In this document: piece by piece, positions 55,698 to 62,777 of the stretch
How positions within the stretch are numbered: the stretch's first letter is position 1
How the letters are laid out: the number at the start of each line of letters is the position of its first letter
Program-made: the position numbers and the translations under genes
The notes under the pieces: model-generated
What the model saw: the letters and a program-made list of their open reading frames with translations, nothing else
Databases searched by the model: none
What the model was told of the DNA's origin: nothing
Source of the DNA: Bacteroidales bacterium UBA1208
GTDB taxonomy: Bacteria; Bacteroidota; Bacteroidia; Bacteroidales; P3
DNA length: 64,000 bases
Reading direction: 5' to 3'
Assembly: GCA_002309955.1 (NCBI GenBank)
Contig: DBXQ01000102.1
Coordinates: forward strand, 26,575 to 90,574

Positions 55698-55885
55698 CCT
55701 TCCCTCGTTCGTTATTCCTCAGTTCTCCCATCGTTCTCCCATCGTTCTTCCTCCACAGAAGGAGAACTGAGGTAGAACTGTGGCCATAGCAAAGCCGAAC
55801 GAGCGACCCAAATGCGTCAATACATGACGGCCTCTTTTGTGATAAAAGGACTTCTATAAATTGCCTTGTAGAGGCAAACTCTCAA
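55698..55885. repeat. Partial copy of the MITE-like repeat
   Basis: It contains the perfect 12-bp inverted repeat CCTCAGTTCTCC (55717-55728) and GGAGAACTGAGG (55761-55772), TTCTCCCATCG units between the arms and a tail with AAAAGGACTTCTATAAATTGC similar to the 44.5-kb copy. The CCCAAATCGGTCATTAGG end is absent. The gap 55886-56350 beyond it is AT-rich with nothing else that I can support. Confidence 0.55.
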
Positions 55886-56350
55886 TAACCCCGCACTGCG
55901 AGTGTGGGGATTATCATGCAAGTATAACTCAGCGTGTCGGTGACATGCGCTCTCAAAATTGAATTAATACAACTTCTAATTATTCAAATAAATCATTGCA
56001 AAGCAATAAAGCAATGTTGATTCACAGGATTTTTCTTTTTAAACACGAATTTTCATCAATATGTCATTAATTTAATGGTTATTACATGATGATTCAAGTC
56101 AACCTCATAACAATGTGGTTGGCATGTTTAGAAATCCCTTCAATAGAACCCATCATAATATTAACCATTTGCAAGTGATAGAAACAATCCCGACCTCTCC
56201 GCATCCCACGTCTCATTCCCCTCACTATAACCTCTATTTTGATAGTGTTTGTGTGAAAAAGATATATTCTAATTAGATGGTGTTCATTATATTTGTATAA
56301 AGAATCTTATCACAATTATTAAAAAAGGTGTCCGTATTGAAAAAAAAGCG

Positions 56351-56358
56351 TATATTTG
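56351..56358 (+). promoter_or_regulatory. -7 promoter element of the membrane/TIR-like module
   Basis: TATATTTG then C, leaving a leader of about 200 nt before the ATG at 56564. The -33 region is not clear. Confidence 0.45.
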
Positions 56359-56381
56359 CACCTTGTAAATGATGTAAGTAT

Positions 56382-56418
56382 CAATTTTTATAGATAGGTA
56401 CAATTTTATAGATAGGTA
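56382..56418 (+). repeat. Two-unit tandem repeat in the leader of the module
   Basis: CAATTTTTATAGATAGGTA (56382-56400) is followed at once by CAATTTTATAGATAGGTA (56401-56418). It lies just downstream of the putative transcription start. Confidence 0.7.
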
Positions 56419-56563
56419 CAAGAGGAAGATATATATTTTTAACATGAATGGCGAAAAATAGGAGTACATAATTTCGCATGTAAGTAATAATTTGACATTA
56501 ATAGAATGATGATACATTTGGATATATATTATAAATCAAATAACCCACTAAAGAAGGTATAAA

Positions 56564-57046
56564 ATGTGTACAGATAATTCGCAAAAAGAAATTAATATTG
56601 CAAAAATGAGCGATGAAAAGATTAAACATCTTGAATTTATCCAAGATGTAATCACACGTATGGCGCACAATTCTTTTATGATTAAGAACTGGTGCATAAC
56701 AGTTACAGTTGCTTTGCTGGCAATTGCATCGAAGATAGACAATGTGGTTTTTGTAATAGTTTCCATATTTACAACTATTATGTTTTGGATATTAGATAGT
56801 TATTATATTCAGCAAGAGCGTAAATTTAGAGTTCTATATGATGATGCTATTGCACCAGACTTCCCTGTGTTCAAAATGAGTCCATCAAAAGAATTGTTGT
56901 CTTTGCCAAAGAACAAAAAGAATCTTAATTTCTGGCGAGTATTCTTTTCAAAAACAATAGTGATGCTATATCCGACACTAATTGTAATGGTTCTTTTTGT
57001 TTCGAGTTTAACTAAATTTGGTATTATTCATACTGCTATTGACTAA
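56564..57046 (+). CDS. Small multi-pass membrane protein, possible effector of a TIR-linked module
   Basis: A protein of 160 residues; ATG 56564 or the in-frame ATG at 56606 may be used. A helical N-terminus (KIKHLEFIQDVITRMAHNSF) precedes two membrane helices (ITVTVALLAIAS and VVFVIVSIFTTIMFWIL). A conserved-looking DSYYIQQERKFRVLYDDA follows, then a third helix near the end (VMLYPTLIVMVLFVSSL). The layout recalls SLATT/S-4TM-type membrane proteins that accompany nucleotide-signalling and TIR defence genes, but with three clear helices. It is AT-rich and 34 bp upstream of the TIR-like gene. The effector role is inferred. Confidence 0.7.
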   Translation: MCTDNSQKEINIAKMSDEKIKHLEFIQDVITRMAHNSFMIKNWCITVTVALLAIASKIDNVVFVIVSIFTTIMFWILDSYYIQQERKFRVLYDDAIAPDFPVFKMSPSKELLSLPKNKKNLNFWRVFFSKTIVMLYPTLIVMVLFVSSLTKFGIIHTAID

Positions 57047-57080
57047 TAGTAATGATTCCTGTTTCAATTCTAACTAAAAA

Positions 57081-58013
57081 ATGAAATGTAATATGGAAAA
57101 AGTTTTTATTAGTTATCGTTCTACTAACGCAGAGCAACTCTTTAGAAATGGATGTCCAGTATTGCGCCAAGGTTCAACCTGTGATTGTTTAAAAGCCGAA
57201 CATTGTTCAGTAGGAGATTGTGAATTTAAGAGGGTTGCTATTTTTGCTAATCGACAAAAATATGATTGTAAGGTAGTGCCACCGATGTTTATGCTTCCTC
57301 CACATACAATACTAAGTCCCATGGGTTTCTACAAAAATTTGAGGGAGTTAAAACGACTCATTTCTGTCAGCGATATTTTTGTTAGATTTGAGATACAGGA
57401 AGATAGTTATTGGACTACCATGGAACTGGAAATATGGAAGGTCTATTCTCATCATAATAGATTTTTCAATGTGTGGTTAGATCAAACTGGGGCTACTTCA
57501 TATAATGAACAATTATTTAAAGAAATCAGTAAAGATGAAAAAAGATATTATCAGCGATTATTATTTTATACAGATGTGGATAACTGGCACACCCATGCAT
57601 GGGGACGATTCTCCGATTGTTTTATAAACGTATGTCCAAATTGTGGAAAGTTGACCTTGTTTAGTGATAAGGCATTAGAGCACTTAATCTGTATTCAGGG
57701 TAAAATACATTGTACTCATTGCAATAATGCACAGTTTGAATTTACACATGTGAAAGGAGCTGGCGGTCTCGTACGATATAAATATTCGGGAGACTATCAT
57801 TTTTCGAACATACTTTTTCCTGAAATTGTTAATACTATATTATTAAATTCAAAATTCGATGAGTTAAAAGACATGCACTTAATATGTATGTCTTATGAAT
57901 CTTTCCCAGATAAAATCGCAATGATTAAGGCCGGAAGTATTTTGATTGATGAGGTAAAAAAGGTATTAACTAATGGTGGTACGTTGGAATTACGAACATT
58001 TCAGGATAAATAA
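57081..58013 (+). CDS. TIR-like domain protein with zinc-ribbon cysteines
   Basis: A 310-residue protein (alternative start M5). The N-terminus MEKVFISYRSTNAEQLF matches TIR strand A and the BB-side start. After a Cys-rich insertion (C34, C36, C42, C47), ISVSDIFVRFEIQEDSYWTTMELE resembles the TIR region carrying the catalytic glutamate (candidate E115 in SYWTTME). Residues 185-214 hold CPNC and CTHC, a zinc-ribbon pair. The C-terminal 80 residues are unassigned. With the membrane protein gene it forms a two-gene AT-rich module that could be an antiphage or cell-suicide system. NADase activity is not shown by the sequence alone. Confidence 0.7.
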   Translation: MKCNMEKVFISYRSTNAEQLFRNGCPVLRQGSTCDCLKAEHCSVGDCEFKRVAIFANRQKYDCKVVPPMFMLPPHTILSPMGFYKNLRELKRLISVSDIFVRFEIQEDSYWTTMELEIWKVYSHHNRFFNVWLDQTGATSYNEQLFKEISKDEKRYYQRLLFYTDVDNWHTHAWGRFSDCFINVCPNCGKLTLFSDKALEHLICIQGKIHCTHCNNAQFEFTHVKGAGGLVRYKYSGDYHFSNILFPEIVNTILLNSKFDELKDMHLICMSYESFPDKIAMIKAGSILIDEVKKVLTNGGTLELRTFQDK

Positions 58014-58095
58014 AGGAAGATTCATATTTTTGTTTATTTACAATCTTATCCTAAGATTATGGAATAATGCATAACCACTTTATCAATTAAAGGAG

Positions 58096-58257
58096 GTGAC
58101 ATTATATTGTTGGATTTTTGATACTTATTTTTTTAAGGTTACCTATAATATTAGAAACTTGAAAAAACAGGGTGTCTTCCGCCGTATCGAACCTAACAAA
58201 GGGGGACACTGGGAAGTGGTAACACCCGAAACGAAAGACTATGCACTTAACAAATAA
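58096..58257 (+). pseudogene. C-terminal remnant of a winged-helix regulator-type gene
   Basis: A 53-codon frame ending at TAA 58255-58257. Its coding-like part, RNLKKQGVFRRIEPNKGG followed by HWEV, matches the end of winged-helix domains of AlbA_2/Schlafen-type ATP-binding regulators ('LK-x-G-x-IKR-G-x-KGGxWEV'). The first 20 codons are AT-rich and not homologous-looking. It is probably the leftover 3' end of a deleted gene. Confidence 0.45.
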
Positions 58258-58261
58258 GTTT

Positions 58262-58299
58262 AAGCCACGGCAAGACCTTGCGTTTGTTGTGGCTTTTTT
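58262..58299 (+). terminator. Terminator after the remnant
   Basis: AAGCCAC pairs with GTGGCTT around a 20-nt loop, followed by a T-run. Confidence 0.6.
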
Positions 58300-58310
58300 A
58301 TTTTTAAATG

Positions 58311-58424
58311 CTACCCAATTTCCTTAAAACTCATCCTCCATTCGGATATTGGCGCCATTTCTCCCTCTTCAAATTTCCTTTTGTATTTTCCTCTATCTTG
58401 ACTTAGTGGGGTATCTTGGTGTTG
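58311..58424 (-). pseudogene. Second gene remnant on the minus strand
   Basis: A 37-codon frame, bounded by stops and without a start, reads ...TPLSQDRGKYKRKFEEGEM and APISEWRMSFKEIG before TAG. Its composition is that of a real charged C-terminus. The family is not recognised. The rest of the gap, 58425-58690, is G-rich on the plus strand with no gene that I can support. Confidence 0.3.
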
Positions 58425-58699
58425 TTAGGTCTTGTTGAGGGTGAGATTTTTAAAAAGATGTAGTTGTTTGGTTTTTGTGTATAATTAATTATTTATCAGT
58501 ATTTTAAATGCATTAGTGGTTGTATGAAGGGTGGGATGGGGGTAAAAAAGGCTGTGGTGGGGTTGTGTGTGGGGTGTTTTGTGTGGAGAGGGGAGTGGGT
58601 TTGGCGGATGGTTGATGTTTTGTTGCGACGATGAAGGACGGGATAGGAAGGTATAGGAGGGTTGCGGATAGATGTGGAATTGATGAAAAATAGCTGAGC

Positions 58700-58707
58700 T
58701 ATCTTTG
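58700..58707 (+). promoter_or_regulatory. -7 promoter element before the structured leader
   Basis: TATCTTTG then C. A TTG lies about 18 bp upstream. The transcript should begin near 58714. Confidence 0.6.
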
Positions 58708-58713
58708 CAGCGT

Positions 58714-58839
58714 CTTCGAAGGGAGGACGGAGGCTGTTGACGGTTAGCGCGCGGAACCGGGAAGCAGCGGAGTAGCCCTGAGAGGATGCGGAGTCCACTA
58801 ACAAACCCGAGTAAGGAACGGGCGGACTCCGAAGAAGAA
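58714..58839 (+). ncRNA. Candidate structured 5' leader RNA of the DUF6266-like gene
   Basis: The leader is GC-rich in an AT-rich surrounding and folds by eye into at least two domains. Domain one is GGCT (58732-58735) with AGCC (58774-58777), enclosing the hairpin CGGTT (58741-58745) and AACCG (58755-58759). Domain two is the 8-bp stem CGGAGTCC (58789-58796) with GGACTCCG (58824-58831), enclosing CCCG (58806) with CGGG (58819). It ends at the start codon region. No known riboswitch class was recognised. Confidence 0.5.
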
Positions 58840-58844
58840 ATGTT

Positions 58845-59729
58845 ATGGCTATTTTTTCAGGTATTGTCTCCCGTTTGAGAGGGAGTGTGGGTCAGTTGAC
58901 TTTTGTCCGCATAGGCGGCAAGACTGTGGTCAGAGAGAAGGTTGAGAAGAAGGCGGTTCCTGTCCGCACCCGTCGACAGATGCGCCACCGTGTGATGTGG
59001 GCCAATCTGGTGAATCTGTACCGTGCTTTCACGGGCAATCTTCATCCCAGTTTTGAGAACAAGGGTCGCGGCCGGAGTGACTACAATGAGTTTATGAGTG
59101 TGAACCTCGGTTCCAACAAGGTGGCATTGCCTGCCGACGAAGCCCGTCAGGGTGGATGTGTGGTGGCCGAATATCAGGTGACCCGTGGTTCGCTGCCCAG
59201 TGTGGGTGTGGAGATTGGCGATGGTGGAGTGCCTGTGACTGACATCAATCTGGGCGGTCTGACCATCGGTGCGAGTACTACGCTGAAGGCGTTCAGCCAG
59301 GCTATTGTTGAGCACAATCCAGAATGGGCTCACGGTGACCAGCTGACGGTGTTTGTCGCCCATCAGTTGCAAGATTCGTTGACGAATGTGCCCCGTGTCT
59401 CGATTGAAGGGGTGGAGATTACGCTCGACCTGTATGATGAGACCACGATTTTGGGTGATTTGGTAGATGCCAATTTCTTCAGTTCTGAAGATGGGAAACT
59501 GGCTCTTGGCGGTTCAGTGATTGGCGGTGTGGCTGTTGTGCACAGCCGTCTTACCCAAAGCGGCACCAAGGTGTCGACCCAGTTTTTCGTGCTGAACAAT
59601 CCTTTGGCTGTCAACTATCAGGGACAGGAGGCTGTTGAGGCAGCCATACAAAGCTATGGCGGATTGAATGCTGATGCGTTCTTGACACCGAATGTTGATG
59701 GTTTGGTGGCTGGTGTGACGATGCCGTAG
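58845..59729 (+). CDS. DUF6266-like protein
   Basis: A 294-residue protein that starts MAIFSGIVSRLRGSVGQLTF and continues VRIGGKTVVREKVEKK, the pattern of DUF6266 N-termini (short basic 'G-x-VG-x-V' segment with KT/R repeats). It has no signal peptide. The middle has QMRHRVMWANLVNLYRAFTG and a long strand-rich C-terminal region (about residues 85-294). The function of the family is unknown. ATG 58845 is chosen over the out-of-frame ATG at 58840. The structured leader directly upstream suggests RNA-level control. Confidence 0.65.
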   Translation: MAIFSGIVSRLRGSVGQLTFVRIGGKTVVREKVEKKAVPVRTRRQMRHRVMWANLVNLYRAFTGNLHPSFENKGRGRSDYNEFMSVNLGSNKVALPADEARQGGCVVAEYQVTRGSLPSVGVEIGDGGVPVTDINLGGLTIGASTTLKAFSQAIVEHNPEWAHGDQLTVFVAHQLQDSLTNVPRVSIEGVEITLDLYDETTILGDLVDANFFSSEDGKLALGGSVIGGVAVVHSRLTQSGTKVSTQFFVLNNPLAVNYQGQEAVEAAIQSYGGLNADAFLTPNVDGLVAGVTMP

Positions 59730-59741
59730 GGCGTTTGTGGC

Positions 59742-59943
59742 TTAAACCCAAATCGGTCATTAGGCCGACTATTATATTCTTTCTCGCTTTTTCAGGTCTG
59801 TTTATGCCATATCAGCATTTCTTTCGGCATCTTGGCCATATCCCTGTCTCGCCGTAGCCCGCTACGTCTTCGCCAGCGATATGGTCAATCTGCTCGAAAC
59901 AAATACTAATCTGTCATAAACCCTAATGACCGATTTGGGTTAA
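59742..59943. repeat. Short MITE-like element with perfect 20-bp terminal inverted repeats
   Basis: The left end AACCCAAATCGGTCATTAGG (59745-59764) is perfectly inverted at 59922-59941. The inside contains inverted segments (GCCATATC/GATATGGTC and CGTAG-CCCG-CTACG), so the whole unit of about 200 bp can fold. It has no coding capacity. It is the smallest and cleanest member of the family seen at 19185 and 44078. Confidence 0.75.
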
Positions 59944-60027
59944 AGGATGGGGGTGCCCTGTTCTTCCTATCGGGAAACGCGAGAATGTGTGCTGGCTCCC
60001 CCTCCTGTTTAGCATGACAAACCAGTG

Positions 60028-60081
60028 ACAGAATTCCAAAAGGATGGCAGGGTGCGTACTGTTGTTCTTTTGGAATTCTGT
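60028..60081. terminator. 15-bp perfect inverted repeat after the propeller gene
   Basis: ACAGAATTCCAAAAG (60028-60042) pairs with CTTTTGGAATTCTGT (60067-60081), loop 24 nt. There is no T-run, so termination is likely but not certain. Confidence 0.45.
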
Positions 60082-60099
60082 GTTTGTATTGATGCAGGT

Positions 60100-60888
60100 T
60101 TAGAATGGATTCCGGAAGCGGTAGATGCGATTGTCGGCGGGAGATGGGGTGTTGAAGCTGATGTAGATCCAGCCATCGGCTATGTCAATGCCTTCAGGTT
60201 CGAGGCCAATGGTGTTGAGGTCGAGGGTGTAGACTTCGCGGCCGGTAGCGAGATGGATGATGTGAAGCCAGTAGTTGCCTGGGCTGTCGCCATCGGGGAG
60301 ATAGGCATAGCCGTTTTTGATTTTGCTGCCTTGGGCTACTTTGACACAGTTGATGGGTATGGTTTGCAGGACATCGTCGTCGGTAAGGACAACTTCTTTG
60401 GTATGGATTCCGGGCAGACGGAATTTTTTGAGTGACATAGGACCGCCTTTCCGTCCGCCATAGGCATAGAGATAGTTGCTGTCGGCATCAAGGCACCAGT
60501 CCTGTGCGATGGGGAATGCGTCGCTGAGGTATGTGATACGTTGGACTATGGTTGAGGCAGAAGGGGAGATGCGGGTGACGAGGCAGGCTTTGTCGCCGAA
60601 GCAGCTGGAGATGTAGAGCAGGGGGTAGGGGTCGCCGTAGGGGCGGAGGGATGAGAAGGAGGCGTTGTTGCAATGGGTGGTGTTGCCTTCGAGCTGGAGG
60701 GATGCAACAGCTGTCTGTTTGGCAAGGTCGAGGATGAGACATTGCCCGCGGTCGCGAAGCATGACGGCATGGTTGCGATAGATGGCCATTCCTTGTGCGC
60801 TTCCACGCAAGTGGACAGAATCGGGAAGCCACAGCGATAGTTGTTCCATCACAGGCTGTTGGGCTGTGACGGAAAGCGGGAAGAGCAA
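60100..60888 (-). CDS. Exported beta-propeller-like protein
   Basis: About 262 residues from the TTG at 60888, but a full signal peptide (IKTIPIRALLLLLFPLSVTA, then QQP) is encoded in frame upstream to about 60921, where the codon is ATC and no ATG, GTG or other usual start exists before the stop at 60934. The true start may be a non-canonical codon or may be lost. The mature part has repeated strands (GMAIYRNHAVMLRDRGQCLILDL, DWCLDADSNYLYAYGG, GLEPEGIDIADGWIYISF) like a YncE/SMP-30-style propeller. It is last in the operon of the two barrel genes. The ligand is unknown. Confidence 0.65.
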   Translation of the reverse strand: MLFPLSVTAQQPVMEQLSLWLPDSVHLRGSAQGMAIYRNHAVMLRDRGQCLILDLAKQTAVASLQLEGNTTHCNNASFSSLRPYGDPYPLLYISSCFGDKACLVTRISPSASTIVQRITYLSDAFPIAQDWCLDADSNYLYAYGGRKGGPMSLKKFRLPGIHTKEVVLTDDDVLQTIPINCVKVAQGSKIKNGYAYLPDGDSPGNYWLHIIHLATGREVYTLDLNTIGLEPEGIDIADGWIYISFNTPSPADNRIYRFRNPF

Positions 60889-60933
60889 CAGGAGGAGTGC
60901 TCGGATAGGGATGGTTTTGATGGGAGGGGGATG

Positions 60934-61797
60934 TTAGAATGTGTAATTAAAGCCTACACGTATCCAGTTTCGGTTGGAGCTGATGGGAGAGCCGTTGATG
61001 CCGAAGCCAATCTCGTTGGAATGGGCAGTGATGTCGGTGGTGGTGATGCGAGAGAGAACACGGGGAGTGGTGGTGTAGTCATATTCTTCGACAACGATAG
61101 TCTTTTTGTAGATGGTGTGGTCGACACTGAAAGCCAGAATGTCGAGATAGAGGTCGACATAGCATTTGGGTGAGAGCTGCCAACTAAGACCAGGGACAAT
61201 TTTGCAGCCGATAGAGGTGGAAGATTCGGGGATGCTGTAGGAGGTGTCGATAGTATAGTGAAGTTCGCGGCGATACCAATCGAGGAATTCGTGGCGATGG
61301 GCGATGTTGACTTGGCTGAAATAGGCATCGAGTTCGGCAAAGAAGGCGATGTCGCCTAATAGGATGAGTTCATAGCGAAGATAAGGTGCGATGGTGAATT
61401 GGGTGCGGTATTGCGTGAAGTTTGCAACAAGACTGTCGTAGGGAGGGAGGATGCGGATATTTTCGAAATTGGGATGGCGCAGTTTGAATTCCTCCATGGA
61501 GAAGTCGCCTTTTGTGCGGGAATAGCCGAACATGGCAGAGACACCAAACTGGATTTTGCCCAGTTGGTAGCCGAATTTGGCACCGATTGACAGGGAAAGG
61601 GGTTTGTTGTTTCTGAAACTACCGGTATCGATGATGGTGGTATCTAAGCCCGTAAGAGGACTGGGACCATCGTAACGTGATTCGAACGAGGAGGAACCTT
61701 GCGAGAAGGAACCGCCCAACTGCGCACTGACGACGAACTGGGCATGTGCCAGCTGGACAGTGGCGAGGAGGAAAAGAGTGAGGAGTATCTTTTTCAT
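60934..61797 (-). CDS. Outer-membrane beta-barrel protein (PorT/OmpW-like), copy 1
   Basis: A protein of 287 residues with signal peptide MKKILLTLFLLATVQLAHAQ. Alternating strands (FVVSAQLGGSFSQG, SLSIGAKFGYQLGKIQFGVSAMFGYS, IGCKIVPGLSWQLSPKCYVDLYLDIL) end in NWIRVGFNYTF, the aromatic C-terminus of barrels. It resembles the gene directly upstream, 13 bp away, so the two are a tandem duplicate. The role is unknown. Confidence 0.78.
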   Translation of the reverse strand: MKKILLTLFLLATVQLAHAQFVVSAQLGGSFSQGSSSFESRYDGPSPLTGLDTTIIDTGSFRNNKPLSLSIGAKFGYQLGKIQFGVSAMFGYSRTKGDFSMEEFKLRHPNFENIRILPPYDSLVANFTQYRTQFTIAPYLRYELILLGDIAFFAELDAYFSQVNIAHRHEFLDWYRRELHYTIDTSYSIPESSTSIGCKIVPGLSWQLSPKCYVDLYLDILAFSVDHTIYKKTIVVEEYDYTTTPRVLSRITTTDITAHSNEIGFGINGSPISSNRNWIRVGFNYTF

Positions 61798-61810
61798 GAT
61801 TCAGAAAGAC

Positions 61811-62662
61811 TTAGAATGTGAAATAGAAACCTGCGCGTACCCAGTTGTTTACACCTTGTTGGGTGAGGAGTGGGGTGCCCGTTAGGCCACCCTTGATTTC
61901 GGTGGATTGGGAAGTGGTGGTATTGGCGGTGTAGGTCCAACCTTCAAGTTGTCCCATACCGCTGATTTGGAATTGGTATTTGAGGTCGACACGTTCGGTG
62001 GTGGTGCGAGTAAAAGCAAAGGAAAGGAAGTCCATGTATAGCTCGACGCCACAGTTTTTGGAGAGTTGCCAGGTGAGACCAGGAATTATTCGGGCACCCA
62101 TTTCGACAGAAGAGCGGGGAATAGGAATGGCATTGGAGTCGATGGTAAAGCCGATAGCGGGATTGGCTATGATATAGTTTTCGACGTGTGCTTGTTCGAT
62201 AACCGGATTTAAGGTGGCGGTGTAGAAAAGGTTGAGTTCAACAAAAAGGGAAATATCGCCAGCCGTCAAGACATCGTAGCGGAAGTAGGGAGCGATGGTG
62301 TAGGAGGCATATTTGGTGCTCATAAAGCCTTTGGAAGCCCAAGAGGGAAACTGGGAGCTTGCCATGGGAATGATGGTTGGGTCAAGAGGTTGATTTTCGA
62401 GGGTGTACATAGAATAAGACCCGGATACACCAACTTGTGCTTTGCCGAACTTGTAACCGAGTTTCAGACCTGCGGTGAGGTTGGAAGTGGCGATGGGGAA
62501 GATGGTGGTGTCGTTTTCGGAACTGGTGGCGACGGAAACTTGAGAGTGGATGTTGGTGTCACCTGAGAACTTGCTGCCCCCAATGTTGGCACTAATAATA
62601 AATTGTGCATTGGCTGAGAAAGCGAAGACTGCCAAGGCGAGAGCGAGAAATATCCTTTTCAT
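61811..62662 (-). CDS. Outer-membrane beta-barrel protein (PorT/OmpW-like), copy 2
   Basis: A protein of 283 residues with signal peptide MKRIFLALALAVFAFSANAQ. FIISANIGGSKFSGD, AGLKLGYKFGKAQVGVSGSYSM and MGARIIPGLTWQLSKNCGVELY align with copy 1, and it ends NWVRAGFYFTF. It is the first gene of the three-gene operon behind the promoter/hairpin at 62694-62746. Confidence 0.78.
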   Translation of the reverse strand: MKRIFLALALAVFAFSANAQFIISANIGGSKFSGDTNIHSQVSVATSSENDTTIFPIATSNLTAGLKLGYKFGKAQVGVSGSYSMYTLENQPLDPTIIPMASSQFPSWASKGFMSTKYASYTIAPYFRYDVLTAGDISLFVELNLFYTATLNPVIEQAHVENYIIANPAIGFTIDSNAIPIPRSSVEMGARIIPGLTWQLSKNCGVELYMDFLSFAFTRTTTERVDLKYQFQISGMGQLEGWTYTANTTTSQSTEIKGGLTGTPLLTQQGVNNWVRAGFYFTF

Positions 62663-62693
62663 TTATAATATTTTATTGTTTCAGAATGAATAA

Positions 62694-62745
62694 TCTTTGC
62701 ATGTTCAGACTATGTTTTTGGACATAGTTTTGAACATGCAAAGAT
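62694..62745. promoter_or_regulatory. Long inverted repeat overlapping the promoter of the barrel operon
   Basis: TCTTTGCATGTTCA ... ACTATGT pairs with ACATAGT ... TGAACATGCAAAGA, arms of more than 20 bp with one small asymmetry. It covers the -7 element and the predicted transcription start. It could be an operator or a leader hairpin. Confidence 0.6.
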
Positions 62746-62746
62746 A
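62739..62746 (-). promoter_or_regulatory. -7 promoter element of the barrel operon
   Basis: The minus strand reads TATCTTTG then C. Its distal part lies inside the inverted repeat. Confidence 0.6.
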
Positions 62747-62777
62747 CAACTTTTTTTTTAATTACAAAAAAAGTTTG

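Noticed and set aside
56382..56418. CRISPR array
   Set aside because: Only two units directly abutting with no spacers; no CRISPR-like array with spaced repeats was found in the window.
58089..58098. A strong Shine-Dalgarno-like AAAGGAGGTGA before the remnant at 58096
   Set aside because: Bacteroidetes rely little on SD pairing, and the first 20 codons after it do not look coding; probably chance.
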